Assembly (NCBI GenBank): GCA_011316305.1
Contig: SAUG01000044.1
Location: forward strand, 1 to 64,000
Direction: 5' to 3'
Source: Rusavskia elegans
Taxonomy: Eukaryota > Ascomycota > Lecanoromycetes > Teloschistales > Teloschistaceae
DNA length: 64,000 nucleotides
A program made the translations under genes and the position numbers. Under the pieces are notes generated by a model. The model searched no databases. It worked only from the letters and a program-made list of their open reading frames with translations, and was not told where the DNA came from. Each line of letters starts with the position of its first letter. Position 1 is the stretch's first letter. Shown here piece by piece: positions 59,561 through 64,000 of this stretch.

Positions 59561-61190
59561 GAAAGAATTAGAATAGTATTCTATAGAATTAAAAAGAATA
59601 AAAAAAAACTAATATTAGAATTTAAATTATATAAAATAGAAAAGTCTTTTATAATAGTCTTTAAAATTAAATTATAGGTAATAAAATAATAGCTGTTATA
59701 AATAAAAAGAAAGATAATAAAATTATAAAAGAATTATATAATTATATTAAAGGATATATTTAAAAATATTTTTAGTAAAATAATAGAATTATAGAAGTCG
59801 AAATTAAAATAAAAAACGAATTTATTAAAATATTAAATTTTATACTAATCCAAAACTTTAGATATTATATTATTCTAGAAAATATATAGAAAAAATCGAT
59901 TTCGAAAATACTAATATAGAAAAGTATAGTTAGAAAAAAGATAGAACTATAGATAATATACTTTTTTATATATAAAAATCTTTAATATAATATATTAGAT
60001 ATTAGATTAGATATAAATTAAAAATAAAATTAAAAAATCGATATTTTCTTTAAATAGGAAGCTAAAATTTAGAAAATAAAAATATAGAAAATATACTACT
60101 ATCTACTAGTATAATTAGCTTTTAAATATAATAAAATCTAAGAAATAATCTAAAGAATATAGATAGATAATATTAAGAAAATCCATAGAAATATTATTAA
60201 AGAAATAGAAAAAATTAAATATAATCCTATATCAGAACTAGATGAAAAAAACGATAGAATACTAGATTTTATACTAAGTCTATAACTAAAGGACGAATAG
60301 TTTTCTAATATTATTAAAAAATAAAATAGTAGTTAAAAAATAGAAACTAGTAGAAATATTAGAAAACACGGATATAATTTATAATAATAATATATATTTC
60401 GGATAAATATCGCGACGTAATATAAATTATTTTTTTATTAAATATTCTCTTATATATTTATCGCTTCTAAAAGTTAAAAAAAGTTAAATTCTTTTAGAAA
60501 CAGATTAAAAATAACCGAATTAATAATAGAAATAGATTTAATAGATACCTTTTATACGGCTAGTATAAAACTAATAGAAGAGTAAAAAGCTACTAGATTA
60601 TGAAATTTATTAAAGCGATATAGAATACGTTATTTCTAAATAATAAAATTACTTTTATATTTATTTAAAACGCGATAAAAAATAATAAAATATTTTTACT
60701 TCCTAAAAAGTCGGTAGAAATCCGACTTTTAAATAAAATAACGATTATAAATTTTCTTTTTAAAATCTGAAAAAAATTTAATATAGTAGTATATTTTAAA
60801 ATATTCTTTAAAATTATTTTCGATATTAGAATAAAGTTTATTCTTTTTATTTTTTAAGCGTTCCTCTACCTATATTAGAAGCGGAGATTAAAAGAGTAAT
60901 AAATGTTATTATAGGTCGTATTAGAAATTAAAAGATTATATAACTTCTAGGCCCGAGTATACTCGCTATAAATATTACTACTAACTTTAATCTTATATTC
61001 TTTTAAAGGATTATAAATATAAAGACTATAAAAAAAAGATATAATAATATCCTTCGATTAAATTCGGCGAAAAGATTTTAATTAATTCCTTTTTTAAAAA
61101 TATATAATAAGAATAATAAAAGAAATAAAGAATTAATTCGGTTTTATATATTCCGTATACGGATAGGCTAGATAAAAAGTAATATAGAAA
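59560..61190 (+). pseudogene. D3 second internal frame
   Basis: Homologous to the D2 second frame, more degraded. No enzyme motif. Confidence 0.45.
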
Positions 61191-61196
61191 AAACTA

Positions 61197-61292
61197 TATT
61201 ATATTTATAACTTTCTAAAAGTATTTTAGAAAATTATTTAATTAAACGAAGTTAAATATCTTTAGCCGCCTATAGTTACTATAGCCGACCTT
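61197..61292 (+). repeat. D3 3' LTR fragment
   Basis: First 96 bp only, ending inside GCCGACCT where another LTR begins. Confidence 0.7.
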
Positions 61293-61455
61293 TTATAACG
61301 TCTTTGTACGTCAAAGAACGTTACGTTCGAGCCTAGCTACAGCCGTAGACGTAGTTCGAGCTACTAAATAGTAAAGAAGTTCTAGTATAAATTATCGTAA
61401 CTAATTCCGCGTAGCCGCGAAGGTACAGTTGAAATATTATAAAGCGTCTTTATAT
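61293..61455 (-). repeat. family D LTR fragment, opposite orientation
   Basis: TATAACGTCTTTG start, similarity to other D LTRs for about 160 bp, then lost. It keeps more CpG/TpG than D3. It forms an inverted junction with the D3 LTR. Confidence 0.65.
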
Positions 61456-61652
61456 TATAACTCTAGACTGGACCCTGTATCAAATCCAATACTCAATAAC
61501 AAAATCCTTGGTATATACTAAATACTTAGAGATTACTTAGTAATCAGCGTTGCTTAATCGTACTAATTACTAATTACTATTAAATAAAATATTTAGTTAT
61601 TTAGTTATATTTAGTATATTGATTATACTAATTATAATAATTATAGTGGATT
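61456..61652. other. partly unmutated AT-rich spacer with short inverted repeats
   Basis: Retains CpA (TATCAAATCCAATACTCAAT). Contains the hairpin GATTAC-TTA-GTAATC near 61,532 and repeated ACTAATT units. No gene. Confidence 0.5.
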
Positions 61653-61853
61653 ATATTATCTATATAAATTCTAAACTCGACGCTTTTATAGCTCGTATTT
61701 AATTTATTAGTTATCGCTTTATACTGTTCTAGCAATTAAACTAATTTATTTTTAAATTAATTTAAGTAATTATCTATTATACCTCCGTTTATAGATATAC
61801 TAATAAGTCTAACTAATTTTTAGAGATACCAGACCCCCGGTAGTTCTATAATA
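61653..61853 (+). repeat. family 1 5' LTR, copy E, 5'-truncated (about 201 bp)
   Basis: Matches the last 200 bp of the other family 1 LTRs (ATTCTAAACTCGACGC...CTATAATA). The first part is replaced by the spacer. Confidence 0.8.
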
Positions 61854-63358
61854 CTTTAAATACCCTTAGAATATCTGTCGCAGGTTAACGTTAAACCTTT
61901 ATTTTAAATAATTCCAGCTATATAGCTAAACAGTCCGAATCTAAAAGAAAGAAAATCTAGATAAAAAATTAAAGTAAAGATAAAAGTATATCTTCTACTA
62001 ACTAACGTTCTTATAGTATTAAAGTTAATAAGTCCGATAAATACTATAAAGACCGTAATAAACTAAAAGACTAATTTACGTAATTAGATATATACTTCGT
62101 ATTCTATTCTATATCCGAAAAGAAAAAAACGCTTTTCGCCGTATTCTATTTTCGAGGACGAGCCTAGTACTAGATAAAACCTCTCCTTTATTAGTATATA
62201 GACGACGACGAAAATAATAAATATATTTTTATATAATTTATAAAATTTAAAAAAACTATTTATAAAATCTTTAGAGTTTTAAACGAAATCTAAACTACTA
62301 AATACTTTATTTAATATCTTTAGTAAAAGAACACAGTAGTTAACTATATAGTACGATTTAAAGAATAGGTACTACTAATAGAATAGAATAATAACGCCCT
62401 GTATATAATATTTAGACGAAGATTTAAAAAGCGAGTAAGGGATAAATTTATACGTGATAGTCGAGTATATAATACCCTAGATAATCTAATAAAAATATCT
62501 ATCGACTTCGATAATAAACTATATAAATAAAATATAAAGTAATACTATAATAGTAGACTATAAAGTAATATAGAATATTATTTAGAACGGTTCTATAAAA
62601 AATAGTACCTAAATAAAAAGTAGTCCGAAAATAGTGATTTAGGATCGATATTAATAGAATTAGACTCTATATAATAGCGACGTAAAAGGAAAAACCTTAA
62701 AAGTAGTAAAAGGAATAAAAATCCTAAAACGTACTATAACTATAGTAAACTAGACTATTTCGCGAATAAATATCGATTAAATAAGATATAATAACGATGG
62801 TTTAACGCTATATTAAAGAAATCTTAAGACTAGTAAAAAATAATCTTAGAAAATAATGATAGTAGCTCTAAATCCTAGAAAACTAATTCAGATAAAAAAT
62901 TTATATTTATAGAAAATAATAAAGTATTATAAGAAGCTACGATAAATAATACTTTTCTATAAATATTAATAGAATCTACTAGAAGGAAAGCCGCCTCTAG
63001 AGAGATAATTATAATAATAAAAGACGTTCGTCTAGCCTACCTTTAGACTCTTTATAATAAGGAACTAGTAAAAGAAAGATTTATAGTAATCTATAAAGAT
63101 TTTAAAAACGTTTATAAATATATATCAGCGACGAATATCTATAGAATAATAGATAGAATTAAAAAGTAAATAATATCGTCGATATATTAGAGAAAAAACT
63201 AGAAAGTAACGCTATTAAAGATAAAGTTATATCTAAACCGATATTATAAATGAAAAATATAATAATAGAAAACTAATAAATACTATTTAATTTAATTATC
63301 TACTATAAAAATAACTATAGAATCTATAAATTAGAAAAAAAAGGAATCGGGTAGTATC
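61854..63358 (+). pseudogene. family 1 copy E: leader and gag remnant
   Basis: Collinear with 1-1,104 of copy A and with copy B. Zinc knuckle at 62,732-62,773 (YYNYSKLDYFANKY). It ends at 63,358, where a family D LTR follows at the point equivalent to about 1,104 of copy A; the rest of pol is absent. RIP stops throughout. Confidence 0.8.
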
Positions 63359-63770
63359 TGTTACGTCTACCATTCCACAGAGGTATACTAGAAGATTAGC
63401 CAGGCAAGCGAATCTAATTATCTATAGCCGTCTATAGCCGCTATAACCGACCTCTATAATAGAATCTTTTAGCGGACAGCCGCCTATTAGTACTAGCGGC
63501 TATTTTTATTATATATATCGTTCCTTTATTTTTATTAGATAGCTTCTCTCGTTAGTCGTTAATATAATTATTAAATACGTTTCTACTATTTTCTATTAAA
63601 TACTTCCGTAATATAGACGCCTTATAATATTATAACCGTATTTTTACGGCTACGCGGGATTAGTAATAATAACCTACGCTAGAATTCCTTTACTATTTTG
63701 TAGTTCGAACTATATCTATAGCTATAGCTAGGTTTAAACGTAATACCTTTTAATATATAAAGACGTTATA
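63359..63770 (+). repeat. family D LTR (412 bp) without target duplication
   Basis: Starts TGTTACGTC (unmutated), ends ACGTTATA. Left flank GTATC, right flank TTTTA: no duplication, and copy E does not resume on the right. Confidence 0.78.
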
Positions 63771-64000
63771 TTTTAATAACTCCGAAAAATAGATAAAAAT
63801 CGGATTTTTATTTAGTTAATATTATATAGATAACCTATAGAAACTTTAGTTAATTTAGAAACTATTCGAAATATTATATTAGAAAAATATATAAAAAGAT
63901 TTAATATTCCTTTAATTAGGAAAACTATACTTTATTTTATAGAAACTATTAATATAATAGAGTTTATTAAAGTTAAATATTAAACTAAATCTCTATAGAT
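63771..64000 (+). other. RIP-mutated coding-like trace at the window edge
   Basis: One plus-strand frame is largely open (IETLVNLETIRNIILEKYIK, then FIETINIIEFIKVKY). It matches neither the family D interior nor family 1. Cannot be assigned. Confidence 0.3.

Larger units (their letters stand above)
58269..61292 (+). mobile_element. family D copy D3, 3' LTR truncated
   Basis: 5' LTR 58,269-58,679; internal region as in D2; 3' LTR starts at 61,197 but is interrupted after 96 bp by an opposite-orientation LTR at 61,293. Left flank GAAAA; the right target copy is lost. Gag zinc knuckle at 59,378-59,419. The most AT-rich of the D copies, with more indels relative to D2. Confidence 0.8.

Noticed and set aside
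1..64000. Subtelomere or telomere repeats, CRISPR, rRNA or bacterial operons
   Set aside because: No TTAGGG arrays, regularly spaced repeats, rRNA-like segments or Shine-Dalgarno-led gene clusters are visible.
1..64000. Mitochondrial or compositional AT-richness as the cause of the low GC
   Set aside because: Depletion is specific to CpA/TpG while CpG and CpC persist, and domain residues change exactly as RIP predicts.

Overview
The window looks like a gene-poor, AT-rich compartment of a filamentous ascomycete (Pezizomycotina) genome that has been heavily mutated by repeat-induced point mutation (RIP). CpA and its complement TpG are almost absent over tens of kilobases, while CpG, CpC and CpT survive. 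Coding traces of retroelements and some genes are still readable, but carry in-frame TAA/TAG where CAA/CAG stood, Tyr for Cys or His, and Asn for Asp. Short fungal introns and fungal protein families (a FunK1-like kinase relic, an ankyrin protein) support this. There is no sign of bacterial sequence, rRNA, tRNA or CRISPR.

Layout. 1-5,897: Ty3/gypsy chromovirus (family 1, copy A, plus strand) ending in its 3' LTR; it sits in a second Ty3/gypsy element (family 2, minus) that runs to about 9.8 kb. 10.2-14.84 kb: an unmutated island of normal composition holding the only clearly intact gene, a 570-residue ankyrin protein (12,735-14,447, minus), plus decayed pieces including a frameshifted FunK1 kinase. 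14.84-16.16 kb: an unidentified coding trace and a small unmutated island. 16,164-19,508: a complete 3.3-kb gag-bearing LTR element without reverse transcriptase (family D). 19.5-22.0 kb: another coding trace and a partial family D copy. 22,045-37,480: one Ty3/gypsy element (family 3, minus), expanded from about 7.4 to 15.4 kb by a complete family 1 copy (29,212-35,877, TSD TATCG), a family 1 solo LTR (36,220-36,701, TSD CTATA) and two hAT-type MITEs. 38.2-45.7 kb: an intron-containing gene broken by a MITE (itself carrying a nested MITE) and by a Ty1/copia element (39,473-45,214). 46.06-50.96 kb: two RIP-damaged genes on the plus strand, the second a protein kinase with a C-terminal hydrophobic segment. 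51.0-57.6 kb: further gene traces, one split by a complete family D element (53,333-56,670, TSD TTTTA) and bounded by a MITE. 57.6-61.45 kb: family D copies in opposite orientations. 61.65-63.36 kb: 5' part of a third family 1 copy, then a family D LTR.

The genes do not form a pathway. The window records successive transposition into a locus of ordinary genes, followed by RIP of everything duplicated. Notable items are the nested chronology, a hAT MITE family whose 8-bp target duplications can still be read, an antisense open frame conserved in two family 1 copies, the RT-less family D, and host reading frames that rejoin when insertions are removed in silico. Boundaries of degenerate features are approximate unless LTR ends, TIRs or TSDs are cited.
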